Of a stretch of 51,255 nt of DNA, positions 1 to 8,326 are shown piece after piece. The DNA lies in contig DCAE01000109.1 in the NCBI GenBank assembly GCA_002311385.1, positions 4,654 to 55,908 on the forward strand. Reading direction: 5' to 3'. Position numbers and translations under genes: made by a program. Below the pieces are notes generated by a model. It had not been told where the DNA came from and did no database searches. It saw only the letters and a list, made by a program, of their open reading frames with translations. The DNA comes from Dehalococcoidia bacterium UBA1141. GTDB lineage: Bacteria > Chloroflexota > Dehalococcoidia > Lucifugimonadales > UBA3495. Positions within the stretch are counted from its first letter, which is position 1. Every line of letters starts with the position of its first letter.

Positions 1-237
1 GTAGATGAACGGATTGCGTTGGACATAATCGAACCCGCCAAAATCGGCCTGGAACCACCCGAAACGAGGGTGTTGGTAGGCATCACAAACATCCCTCCCA
101 TAGAGTTCCACATCGGGAATATCACCGAGGATCGTCGGCACCGATACGCCCGAGTGTTGGGCGAAACCGAACTGTATCTGATGCCGATTGATAGAGCGCA
201 GCGCATCATAGACCTTGTAGCCAACCCCCCTTCCTAG
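1..237 (+). CDS. C-terminal end of a DUF4340-like protein (5' truncated)
   Basis: The reading frame is open from the first base of the window to a TAG stop, so this is the tail of a longer gene cut by the left edge; a TTG at 19 is only an internal codon. The visible 78 residues run GLEPPETRVLVGI, then HIGNITEDRRHRYARV, then ETELYLMPIDRAQRIID and a final NPPS. This order (GLxPP, a strand, an xIGN turn, YxRV, a short strand ending YL, then a helix) resembles DUF4340 domains, which occur in envelope proteins often linked to ABC transporters. The domain call is by eye and the rest of the protein is not visible. It is followed 70 bases later by cinA on the same strand. Confidence 0.45.
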   Translation, partial: VDERIALDIIEPAKIGLEPPETRVLVGITNIPPIEFHIGNITEDRRHRYARVLGETELYLMPIDRAQRIIDLVANPPS

Positions 238-307
238 ATCAGAGACTGCGATACAACCTATGGCACAGTTCTCTGATTGACTATTCTCAATTTTACGGAG
301 AGCCACT

Positions 308-1549
308 TTGAAAGCGGAAATATTCTCCATCGGACACGAGCTATTGATGGGCGAACTGACCGACACTAACTCGTCTTGGATCGCCGCTCGTCTGCCCGCT
401 CTGGGTATCCAAGTTCAATGGGTATCCATCATCGGCGATGACCAGCAGATGCTGACCGAAGCGTTTGCCCGAGGGTTGGAACGCTCTGACCTAATCATCA
501 CCACCGGTGGCCTTGGTCCCACGCAAGACGACTTGACCAGGGAGGCGGTGGCTGGCGCAATGGGGGAGACTCCGGTCGTGCAGGATGAGGTGGTCCAAAA
601 CCTGGAGCGTTACTTTCAAGGCCGCGGCCAGGTCATGCCTTCCCACAACATCAAGCAAGCGCTGCTCATCCCCTCAGCCCGGTTCATCACCAACCGCAAC
701 GGCACGGCCCCAGGCTGGTGGACGGAACGTGACGGTAAAATCATCATCAACATGCCCGGCCCTCCCGGTGAGATGCACCCCATCTGGGAGGAAGAGGTAG
801 AACCCAAGTTGCTGGAACTGGCGGACGACGAAGTTACTATCACCAGAAACATCAAGACCATGGGCATGTCCGAAGGAGCCATCGACGAGATTGTCGGGGA
901 GTTCTTCGGGAAAGAAAATCCCTACCTTGGGATATATTCCAAAGCCGACGGTATCCACCTGAGGATTATCGCCCGGTCAAGGGACGCAGCCACGGCCAAG
1001 ACGATGATTCAGCCTGTGGAAGAGGCGATTCACCAGCGGTTGGGCGAATTCATCTGGGGCTATGATGATGAAACGCCGGAGCAAGCCATCGGGCCTATAT
1101 TGAAAGAGCGAGGATTAACCCTGGCCACCATGGAGTCCTGCACCGGGGGCTATCTGGCCAACAGCATAACCGAGCGGCCGGACAGCGCCGAGTACTACAA
1201 GGGCGGTGTCATGGCCTATTCCGACGCAATAATGGCTTCCAACGGTGTGCCAAAAGAAACCATCGAGAATCACGGGGTTGTCAGCCAAGAGACCGCAACC
1301 GCAATGGCCAACGCAGTTCGGGACAGCCTAAACGCGGACTATGGTATCGGTATTGCCGGAGTGTTGGGGCCGTCGGAGGTTGAGGGCAAGCCGGTGGGAC
1401 TGGCTTACGTAGCAATTGTAGGGTCCGACTCTGTGAAAGAATTCGAATTGAGAGTGCCACCACGCCGAGTGGTAATCAAGCGCCGCCTGGCGAACCAAGC
1501 CTTGATAGAGCTTAGGAAGTTGGTGGTTGCATCCGGCGGCGCCTCTTAG
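308..1549 (+). CDS. cinA: CinA-type protein (MoCF-like domain plus nicotinamide-nucleotide amidase domain)
   Basis: This is a 413-residue two-domain CinA protein, close to the usual family length. Residues 1-165 form the MocF-like domain with the signature TTGGLGPTQDDLT at 65-77. The C-terminal domain (from about 265) has the PncC amidase motif MESCTGG around Ser277, followed by YYKGGVMAYSD and HGVVSQETA. PncC enzymes hydrolyse nicotinamide mononucleotide to nicotinic acid mononucleotide in NAD recycling, and the N-terminal domain of characterised CinA proteins has ADP-ribose pyrophosphatase activity. The usual GIAGPGG turn reads GVLGPSE here, a small departure near the active site. The start is TTG at 308, supported by GGAG eight bases upstream. 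A strong terminator follows the stop. Confidence 0.93.
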   Translation: MKAEIFSIGHELLMGELTDTNSSWIAARLPALGIQVQWVSIIGDDQQMLTEAFARGLERSDLIITTGGLGPTQDDLTREAVAGAMGETPVVQDEVVQNLERYFQGRGQVMPSHNIKQALLIPSARFITNRNGTAPGWWTERDGKIIINMPGPPGEMHPIWEEEVEPKLLELADDEVTITRNIKTMGMSEGAIDEIVGEFFGKENPYLGIYSKADGIHLRIIARSRDAATAKTMIQPVEEAIHQRLGEFIWGYDDETPEQAIGPILKERGLTLATMESCTGGYLANSITERPDSAEYYKGGVMAYSDAIMASNGVPKETIENHGVVSQETATAMANAVRDSLNADYGIGIAGVLGPSEVEGKPVGLAYVAIVGSDSVKEFELRVPPRRVVIKRRLANQALIELRKLVVASGGAS

Positions 1550-1569
1550 CTGTCGTTGTTTAGCAGCCC

Positions 1570-1609
1570 AAAAAGAAAGGCCCTCTTATTACAGGGGGCC
1601 TTTCTTTTT
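1570..1609. terminator. bidirectional intrinsic terminator between cinA and the VWA gene
   Basis: AAAAAGAAAGGCCC (1570-1583) pairs perfectly with GGGCCTTTCTTTTT (1596-1609) across a 12-base loop. The stem ends in T runs in both directions, so it can stop transcription of cinA from the left and of the convergent VWA gene from the right. Confidence 0.9.
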
Positions 1610-1634
1610 GATCCGCCGTGAAACTCCATGTATG

Positions 1635-4600
1635 TTAGAGGGTCAGCTTCCTGTAGAGCATGGGCAGCCTTTCCGGCAATGCCCAGATGTCTCCCAGAAC
1701 TTCATAACCCATATCGCCGCACATGCTCTTCAGGTAATCATGGCCCGCTTTGTCCACCGTTAGGCAGAACGGCGTGATGTTTTTGCGCTTGGCTTCAATC
1801 AAAGCCATGTGAGTATCGTGGACCGCATACTCTTTCTCCACGCCCTCCCGGCTGTAACCACGGTCCTGAGGACGCCCGTCGCTGATTAGGAACATGATTT
1901 TAGTTGTTGCTTGCTGGTTATCCAGCTTGGAGATGGCGTGGCGAATCGCAGCCCCCATACGGGTGGCGTGCAAAGGTGTAATCTTGTCGATGCGGCGCTT
2001 TACCTTGTCGCTAAAGCTTTCATTGATGTCTTTAATGACATAGAACTCTACGTTCTCCCGGCCGTAGCCGGAAAAGCCGTAGATACCGTAGGTGTCACCG
2101 ATTGCTTCCAGAGCGTTAATCAGCAGCGCGGTGCTTTCTTTTTCCAGGTCGATGATGCGCTTGTAATTGCGCCGCACCAGCCCTTCCCTGCGTCGCCGCA
2201 GCCAGACCATGTACTCCACCGGGTCGTCGGGTGCGTCCCGGTCGTCCACCACTTGGCGTCCTTCGTCGATTGCCTCGGCAGTCGATGCGCTCATGTCCAA
2301 GAGGAACACCACCGCCACATCCCTTTGAGCACGGTTGCGGTGCCAGTAAATCTTATCGTCCGGAGGCACATTCATCTTGAGATCGCACCATGCCTCTAGG
2401 GCTGCGTTCAAGTCGATGTCCTCGCCGTCAACCAGCCGGTAAATCTTCCTGAAGCTCTCCGGCATGATTAGCTCGAACTGGCGCTTGATGTGGTTCGCCA
2501 AAGCCGTATAGTTCTTCAGCGAGTCGTTGTAGAAGTTCATATCGCCTTCTTCAACGATCTTTTCTTTGACTATGCACCACCGCGGCTTGTAGTCCGCAGC
2601 ACGGAAATCCCACTCGTCGTAGGCGTAGGTCTCCGGTTCTTTGGCCTCAAGCTCCCCGCCATTGTCGTCGTCGTGAAGCAATGGACCGTAACCCTGCCCC
2701 GGCTGTGAGCTGGGAGGCGGTGTGCCAGCTTCTTTCATGATATTTTGAGCAAACATGGTCATGCTGCTGTCGATCTCGCCTTCCTCGGCATCCATCTCCA
2801 GCTCAGCGCTTTCCTGCAGCAATTGCTCCAACTGCTCTTTGGTTAGCGGTTGACCTTCCCCTTGCTGACCGGCGTCTGCTTGTAGGCGGGTAAGGAGTTG
2901 GACCATCTCGGGTTTGAAATCGCCCCGGTAGTCCACCGGCTCCGGTGAATCGTAGGACTCGCCCTCAGACTGCTCACCGCCGGCGTCCATTCCAGCCTGC
3001 AACTTATCAATCAGTTCTTGGAATTCCTCTTCCGAGAAATCCCCCGGCTCTTCCAGGTCCTGTTCTTCCCACTCTTCTTCGGGTTGGGTCTCGTTCTCGA
3101 TCCTGGAGATTATTTCATAAGCACGCAGCGTCGCTTCCGCCGAGTCCTCCACCAAGGCTTGGACCGACCTTAGCTCGTGGAGGATCTGGGCCAGCATCTT
3201 GGCGGCATCCTCATATTCTTTGGGCACCGGTAGTTCGGAGAATTGCTCTAGGCTCATGTGGATGAGCAATTCAATCAAAGCCTCTTGCAAAGGCAGCTCT
3301 TGAATCTCGGGCCGTGCGGCCAATGATTCGCCTTGGACCCGGCCTGCTGCCTTTCGGATTCCCGGATATTCCATTCCTACCCGGTAATCCAGCCGGCAGT
3401 CTTCGAGGACCGTGAATAAATCAAATGCTAGGCGGCGATTTTCAAACAGATGCAGGAATCTACCCACGTCCGTGAATGCCTCGCTGGGGCCTAGGGCAAT
3501 CTGCCCTTCCGGGACAATAGGCTGTTGTCCAGCCAATTGCATTTCGACTTCCAAATCGCCGGTTGCCTGCCTTTCGGCCAGTTCTTGGGCCATGACAGCC
3601 CGGCGCTCATCAAGCGCTTTTTGCTCTTGAGACAGCCTGGATTCGGCTTCGACTTCCATTTCGGCCCGGCGGTTTGTGAAATGTGCGGCAGGTTTTTCAA
3701 ATTCGAACTCAAAACTGCCGAATTCCAAGTGAGCTACTTGGTGAGTCGAGACCACCTTGAACCACGAGAAATTATCTTGCTTGCTGGTATAGTGGTCCAC
3801 CACCGGGGGCAAGAATACCTTTGTTCCGTCTGTGGACGCAGAGTCTTCATCCACCCAGCCAATGTTTTTGCGGACCAACTCTTTAGTCGTGAGAATCTCA
3901 ATGGGGGTGCCGGCTAGAGCCCGGCAATACAGTTTGATTATTCCTTTGACCCGTTCCAATTCCAAGCTGGATGACAGGGTTTCAAGGATAGACTCCGAGG
4001 TGTTTGACTCAATCTTAAAGAAGGCTATGCCGCTTTCGGGATTGTCCTTCAAAAGCCCCATGCCGTGCTGGAACCAAGCATCCAACTGATTGACGGTGAT
4101 TCGGTTTAGAACATCGTCTAGGCTTTTCAGGAAAGGCGGCACTGCCTCTGGTGAGACAGCCAAAAGCGTCTCGCACAGGTCCAATATATAGCCCTGGGAG
4201 CCCTGAGGTACCCGGGCCAAGGCCTGGGTTCCGTCGGAAAGGAAACGAGAAGTGTCCCGCATGCCGACTTTGGCCAGGCGCTCACCAAGCTTCAAGAAAC
4301 GTCCAGTCTGCCCTTCTTCAACGTGCTGCAAAGCTCTGGGCACCAATTCAAGGCAGGTCTTAATCTCTCGCCAACTGGTGTCAATCAACGCTCGAGACAT
4401 GGACAAGAACGGTTCTCGTTCCCGGCCCATGGCCGGAAGAACGTCTTTCCCCAAGACCAAGCACTCGCTGGCCACATCGTAGGACTTGTATGACAAAGCC
4501 TCGATGAGGGAGGCGAAAACCTCGACGTCCCAAAACGGCAGATTGCGAACCAATTCGGGACTAACTTCAAAGAACTTGGCTGCCAGAGTGCTGGACTTCC

Positions 4601-4994
4601 ATGTTCCTTTGTAAAGGCTGCGTCCCAGACCAGCCCACCTGGGTATGTACTGGGGGCGCAGGTTGGGAACTATGGATGCACTGGCCTTGAAGAAGGAAAC
4701 AGCCAAGGTTGGCGAGTCTTGGGCTAGGTAGGTTCCACAACGGGCCCACTGCATAAACGATGGGAATGACAGGAAGCGGGCCACCTGCGGACCCACTTTG
4801 TAATACTCAACCGCCGACTCCCATGAGCGCACGGTTTGGGTGCCAATCGACACCCCTTCTTTCGCCCATAAAACAAGCTCTTCTGGTCCAAATGCGGATT
4901 CCAAGGCTGGGCTGGCTTCTTGATACGCTTCCAATACCGCAGGGGGCAGCTTGGCAAGTTCACTCTCGATTTCGGTCAACGGGCCGTCAGTCAA
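1635..4994 (-). CDS. NorD/CbbO-like VWA-domain protein, 1119 residues
   Basis: This is a large cytoplasmic-looking protein with no signal peptide. The first 400 or so residues are helix-rich, with repeating aromatic/leucine patterns suggestive of a superhelical scaffold. A very acidic linker lies at roughly 640-700, rich in E, D and Q. The last 235 residues form a von Willebrand A domain with an intact metal site: DMSAS (DxSxS), a Thr in HATRMG and the Asp in ISDGRPQD. The stretch before it (VDGEDIDLNAALEA, then a basic run into DVAVVFLLD) matches NorD/CbbO proteins. In known systems such proteins work with a MoxR/CbbQ AAA+ ATPase to remodel Rubisco or NO reductase; that ATPase is encoded two genes upstream. 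I chose TTG at 4994 because AAGGAGG lies eight bases before it and it sits one base past the Nudix stop. The longer in-frame ATG at 5069 would overlap the Nudix gene by 74 bases. The target is unknown. Confidence 0.85.
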   Translation of the reverse strand: MTDGPLTEIESELAKLPPAVLEAYQEASPALESAFGPEELVLWAKEGVSIGTQTVRSWESAVEYYKVGPQVARFLSFPSFMQWARCGTYLAQDSPTLAVSFFKASASIVPNLRPQYIPRWAGLGRSLYKGTWKSSTLAAKFFEVSPELVRNLPFWDVEVFASLIEALSYKSYDVASECLVLGKDVLPAMGREREPFLSMSRALIDTSWREIKTCLELVPRALQHVEEGQTGRFLKLGERLAKVGMRDTSRFLSDGTQALARVPQGSQGYILDLCETLLAVSPEAVPPFLKSLDDVLNRITVNQLDAWFQHGMGLLKDNPESGIAFFKIESNTSESILETLSSSLELERVKGIIKLYCRALAGTPIEILTTKELVRKNIGWVDEDSASTDGTKVFLPPVVDHYTSKQDNFSWFKVVSTHQVAHLEFGSFEFEFEKPAAHFTNRRAEMEVEAESRLSQEQKALDERRAVMAQELAERQATGDLEVEMQLAGQQPIVPEGQIALGPSEAFTDVGRFLHLFENRRLAFDLFTVLEDCRLDYRVGMEYPGIRKAAGRVQGESLAARPEIQELPLQEALIELLIHMSLEQFSELPVPKEYEDAAKMLAQILHELRSVQALVEDSAEATLRAYEIISRIENETQPEEEWEEQDLEEPGDFSEEEFQELIDKLQAGMDAGGEQSEGESYDSPEPVDYRGDFKPEMVQLLTRLQADAGQQGEGQPLTKEQLEQLLQESAELEMDAEEGEIDSSMTMFAQNIMKEAGTPPPSSQPGQGYGPLLHDDDNGGELEAKEPETYAYDEWDFRAADYKPRWCIVKEKIVEEGDMNFYNDSLKNYTALANHIKRQFELIMPESFRKIYRLVDGEDIDLNAALEAWCDLKMNVPPDDKIYWHRNRAQRDVAVVFLLDMSASTAEAIDEGRQVVDDRDAPDDPVEYMVWLRRRREGLVRRNYKRIIDLEKESTALLINALEAIGDTYGIYGFSGYGRENVEFYVIKDINESFSDKVKRRIDKITPLHATRMGAAIRHAISKLDNQQATTKIMFLISDGRPQDRGYSREGVEKEYAVHDTHMALIEAKRKNITPFCLTVDKAGHDYLKSMCGDMGYEVLGDIWALPERLPMLYRKLTL

Positions 4995-4995
4995 A

Positions 4996-5598
4996 TCAGT
5001 GTGCCTCCTTTTCCAAACCGTCTGCCAGAACCTCCAAGAACTGTTGGAGGATTCTTGCGGTGACTCCAAATACTAGATGTTCCTTATATGCGTAGGAACG
5101 GGTGGAAACCGGTAGTCCGTCTTCCATCCGTGTCTCAATTCTCCAAGTGGATGGGTCGTTAAGGGATTTAATTGGGACTTCTAATACCTCAGCTATTTCC
5201 ACAGCGCTGGGCTTGAAACTGTAAGGGTAAACTATAGAGCCGACGAATACCTTGACGTGGAAGTTGCTCCTGGTTACGACCTCGTCCAATTCACCCAGAA
5301 TGGTCACATCATTCCGGTTGATACCCATTTCTTCTTCGGTTTCCCGCAGAGCGGTATCTAGGAAGTTTTTATCTTCTGGGTCTTTAGCGCCGCCGGGGAA
5401 AGATATTTCCCCTTTGTGGTGCTCCACCTCTTCGGAACGTTTATTAAGCAGGACGCAATAGTCGCCATCTTTGGCGTATAGAGCCACCAACACCGCAGCG
5501 GGTATCAACGAACCGTTATCTATCAGTTCGGGTGTCACCGACAAAGTGGCCCTTTGAGCAAGCGCCCTTTGAATAACCTCCGGTGGGGAAGCTGCCAT
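4996..5598 (-). CDS. Nudix hydrolase, CoA pyrophosphatase (NudL) type
   Basis: This 200-residue Nudix enzyme has both signatures of the CoA pyrophosphatase subfamily. The upstream UPF0035-type motif reads LLNKRSEEVEHHKGEISFPG, and the Nudix box runs from GGAKDPED to LRETEEEMGI, with the metal-binding RExxEE core. Family members cleave CoA and oxidised CoA to 4'-phosphopantetheine and 3',5'-ADP, clearing damaged or surplus CoA. The gene lies between the CbbQ/NorQ-type ATPase (8 bases upstream) and the VWA gene (1 base downstream) and is surely co-transcribed with both. Its stop is followed at once by the VWA start, so the two may be translationally coupled. CoaE, which makes CoA, is two genes upstream. 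The substrate is inferred from motifs. Confidence 0.85.
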   Translation of the reverse strand: MAASPPEVIQRALAQRATLSVTPELIDNGSLIPAAVLVALYAKDGDYCVLLNKRSEEVEHHKGEISFPGGAKDPEDKNFLDTALRETEEEMGINRNDVTILGELDEVVTRSNFHVKVFVGSIVYPYSFKPSAVEIAEVLEVPIKSLNDPSTWRIETRMEDGLPVSTRSYAYKEHLVFGVTARILQQFLEVLADGLEKEAH

Positions 5599-5606
5599 CT
5601 ACGCCC

Positions 5607-6503
5607 CTACTCGAAGATAGAGGAAACGACCTCTTCGAGGCTTCGTTGCAGCTCCACCTCATCGGTCAAGGTCCAGACAATGGCCACCTGGCAGGCACGC
5701 CGGGGCTCAATGCCCTCGGAGATGAGGCGGGCGGCATATATCAGCAGCCTAGTGCTGGCCCCTTCCTGCAAGCCATGGTCCTCAAGATTGCGAATCTTTT
5801 CGCCAAGCTTGGCCAACGAGTCGGCCGTCTCTGCGGAACATCCGCTCTCCCGAGCGATAATTTCCGCCTCGATGTCCCGGGGCGGATAGTAAAATTCAAT
5901 GGATATGAAGCGCTGGCGCGTGCTGTGCTTCAGGTCTTTCAACGCACTTTGATAACCAGGGTTATAGGAGATGCACAGTAGGAACCGGTCATCAGCCTCA
6001 ATGACGGTTCCCAGCTTCTCCACCGGCAGGATGCGCCTGTGGTCAGTGAGGGGGTGAATCAGCACGGTGGTATCCTTCCGCGCTTCAACTACTTCGTCCA
6101 GATAGAGTATGGCGCCAGCTTTGACTGCCCTGGTCATGGGCCCGTCAATCCAGCGGGTACCGTTGGCGTCGAGAAGATACCGGCCTACCAAGTCACTGGC
6201 CGTCAAGTCCTCATGGCAAGCGATGGTGACCAAAGGCACTCTGACCTCGTCATCTTCATCCTTCTTCTTACCTTTGCCGCCCTTGACCACGGTCATTGGC
6301 CGACCCAACTTCCAGGCCATGTACTCCACGAATCGGGTTTTACCGCAGCCGGTGGGTCCTTTCAACAAGACCGGAATGTGCTGATTATAGGCAGCGGTGA
6401 ACAGTTCGAGCTCGTCCCCTACTACTCGGTAATAAGGCTCACTACGTACTATAAATTCTTCAATCGCATATTCTTTCGATCTCTGTGATGTCGCCTGTGC
6501 CAT
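5607..6503 (-). CDS. MoxR-family AAA+ ATPase, CbbQ/NorQ type
   Basis: This 298-residue single AAA+ module has Walker A GPTGCGKT, Walker B AILYLDEVVEA, and the CbbQ/NorQ hallmarks ACHEDLTASDLVGRY, IHPLTDHRRILP, SYNPGYQS and STRQRF. The N-terminal EPYYRVVGDELELF is also typical of this subfamily. It differs from the usual proteins by a short charged insertion (a Lys-rich then acidic loop, KGKKKDEDDE) just before the CHED strand. CbbQ/NorQ proteins form hexamers that act with a VWA partner to insert metals into or reactivate a target enzyme. The VWA partner is encoded downstream, separated by a Nudix gene. No Rubisco or nitric oxide reductase gene is visible, so neither the cbbQ nor the norQ name is justified. 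Confidence 0.9.
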   Translation of the reverse strand: MAQATSQRSKEYAIEEFIVRSEPYYRVVGDELELFTAAYNQHIPVLLKGPTGCGKTRFVEYMAWKLGRPMTVVKGGKGKKKDEDDEVRVPLVTIACHEDLTASDLVGRYLLDANGTRWIDGPMTRAVKAGAILYLDEVVEARKDTTVLIHPLTDHRRILPVEKLGTVIEADDRFLLCISYNPGYQSALKDLKHSTRQRFISIEFYYPPRDIEAEIIARESGCSAETADSLAKLGEKIRNLEDHGLQEGASTRLLIYAARLISEGIEPRRACQVAIVWTLTDEVELQRSLEEVVSSIFE

Positions 6504-6552
6504 TGCTACCCCACATCCTTATAAAAGCTGTATTTCAAATCCGGGATAAACC

Positions 6553-7164
6553 TTACGGTGGTTCCGCCGCGCCTGTCACTCTGGTATTCCACAGTGTTTC
6601 CACTTTGGATTCCAGGTCGGCGACATCTCCACCATTGTCCACAATAACCTGGGCTCGTTTCAACCGCTCCGAACGGTCCATCTGCGAATCGATGCGTTTT
6701 AGCACTTCCTCGGCTGACATTCCGTTTCGAGCCTGAAGTCTCTCAATAACAGTTTCTACCGGCGAATCAGTAGCCCAAACCTCATCCACCAAGGAATCCC
6801 ATCCAGCTTCAAATAACAGGGCCGCTTCGACCACCGCAACCCTTGTGCCCTGTCCCCGCAACGATTCCAGTTGGTCCGACACTATGCGTGCCATGCGCGG
6901 ATGCATGATTTGGTTGAGCTTGGATAGTTGGTCTGGGTCTGCGAAAACTATGGCCCCAAGCTTCTGCCTATCTATGTCCCTATCGGGCCGTAGTATCTGC
7001 TCTCCGAAGGTTTTGACAACTTCCTTCCAACTTTCGGAATCGGGCCGATAAGCTTCGTGACCAACCTGGTCGGCATTTATTACAGCTGCGCCTAATGCCT
7101 CCAGCATGCGGGTTACTTCGCTTTTCCCGGTCCCGATGCCGCCGGTGAGGCCAATGACCAACAT
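6553..7164 (-). CDS. coaE: dephospho-CoA kinase
   Basis: CoaE phosphorylates the 3'-hydroxyl of dephospho-CoA, the last step of CoA synthesis. The 203-residue protein begins with the family signature GLTGGIGTGKS (Walker A), followed by NADQVGHEAY, the CoA-domain helix region with HPRMARIV, and VVEAALLFEAGW; length and motif order are normal. I take ATG at 7164 as the start, with AGG six bases upstream; a TTG one codon earlier is possible. The gene is the first of a run continuing into the AAA+ ATPase 49 bases downstream. Having CoA synthesis and a CoA-degrading Nudix enzyme in one run suggests shared control of CoA turnover, but that is inference. Confidence 0.95.
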   Translation of the reverse strand: MLVIGLTGGIGTGKSEVTRMLEALGAAVINADQVGHEAYRPDSESWKEVVKTFGEQILRPDRDIDRQKLGAIVFADPDQLSKLNQIMHPRMARIVSDQLESLRGQGTRVAVVEAALLFEAGWDSLVDEVWATDSPVETVIERLQARNGMSAEEVLKRIDSQMDRSERLKRAQVIVDNGGDVADLESKVETLWNTRVTGAAEPP

Positions 7165-7456
7165 CAATTACCTAGTGCCGAAAAGCTGTGCCACAGGCAA
7201 CGAAACTCGGTTACTCTGCGGCGGATACATAACAACACCCAGTATTCATGATGACTGGGTCATTCTATCAATCAGTAATGCGATGGTCAACAACTGTCAG
7301 ATAGCTATCGCATTCCACCGACTGGGCAATCAACATCGTGACTATATACGGCTACCTCAAGACGAGCAGGGGATACTGGAGTTCAGCGATTGGGAAATCA
7401 AACATGGGAGATCAAACAATGGAAGGCCGACCGTAGTTAACGAATATCAAGGGAAT
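7165..7456. other. intergenic region between rimI and coaE with a small hairpin
   Basis: I see no convincing gene here. ACCCAGT (7237-7243) pairs with ACTGGGT (7254-7260) around a ten-base loop, but no T run follows on either strand, so it is not a standard terminator. The coaE promoter is probably in this stretch, though I cannot place it. Confidence 0.4.
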
Positions 7457-8110
7457 TTAGACGACGGGCGTGATTTCCCCTCGCCGTTGCCGGTAAGATT
7501 CCTGCAGTCCTTCAAACTTGCGCTGGTACTCTTCGGTGTCTATGGGGCAGGTGGTCATAATTGCCGCATCTTCCCGGTTGTCGGAGTAATAGCCTTTCCT
7601 GATTCCCACCGATTCAAAAGCGTATTTTTCATATAGGCGCTGGGCGATGAAATTGGAGACACGCACTTCCAAAGTCATTACCTTGGAGCCGTACTCTACG
7701 GCGGCCCTGAGGGAGCCGATAAGCAGAAGCTCGCCGATTCCGTTACCCCGCAAGCTTTCCCGGACTGCGATTTCTGTAATGTGAGCCTCATCCCCTTGAT
7801 ACCAGACACTTACGTATCCGGCGATGTCTTGGGGTTCAGCATCAGACTGCGTTTGCTTTCCCAGTAGCCCGTGAATCTTGGAGCCCCAGCGCCGCCAAGT
7901 AGGCAAATCCTCCTCTTGTTCGCTATCAGACCCTTCCGGAGTGGGCTCTTCCGGTTCCGCCGCGCCGCAAGCCACCAAGTAGCTGGCATAACGGTTGGTC
8001 AATTCCCGCTTGAAGGGAGTGGTGACCCAAAGAGGCGAGAAAGCCTCCTTTTCAATCTCGATAACCTGACTGATGTCTTCGGACCTGAGACGCCGAAGAA
8101 TGATTTGCAT
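7457..8110 (-). CDS. rimI: RimI-like GNAT N-acetyltransferase with an acidic insertion
   Basis: The N-terminus (LRRLRSEDISQVIEIEKEAF) and the acetyl-CoA site (ITEIAVRESLRGNGIGELLL, then VRVSNFIAQRLYEKYAFE) match RimI, which acetylates the N-terminal alanine of ribosomal protein S18. The protein is 217 residues against about 150 for typical RimI. The extra length is an insertion at about residues 50-95, beginning GAAEPEEPTPEGSDSEQEED and carrying a Trp-rich patch, plus a short basic tail. The insertion falls between strands of the N-terminal half, so the acetyl-CoA core is intact. No tsaB or tsaD neighbour is seen. Start ATG at 8110 has no strong ribosome-binding site. Exact substrate is inferred; another protein N-acetyltransferase is possible. 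Confidence 0.75.
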   Translation of the reverse strand: MQIILRRLRSEDISQVIEIEKEAFSPLWVTTPFKRELTNRYASYLVACGAAEPEEPTPEGSDSEQEEDLPTWRRWGSKIHGLLGKQTQSDAEPQDIAGYVSVWYQGDEAHITEIAVRESLRGNGIGELLLIGSLRAAVEYGSKVMTLEVRVSNFIAQRLYEKYAFESVGIRKGYYSDNREDAAIMTTCPIDTEEYQRKFEGLQESYRQRRGEITPVV

Positions 8111-8326
8111 GAGAAATGGTCCCTATTTTCTTAGGTTTGCAGCTCAATTTTGAACACTAATATTACCATAATTTGCCCATCGGTTAGCTATAGGACGACG
8201 GGTAAATGGACTATACTTGGACGTAGCACGGCCCATTTTCTTGGCCTAAACACGGAGATGGGCACCGACTAAAATACTGTTGAGTCAAGTTCCGCATTAT
8301 CTGGCATCTATCGAACTAGCCTGAGA

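Noticed and set aside
7106..7636. 176-codon plus-strand frame across the rimI-coaE gap
   Set aside because: Both ends are antisense to coaE and rimI, and the middle has no recognisable content.
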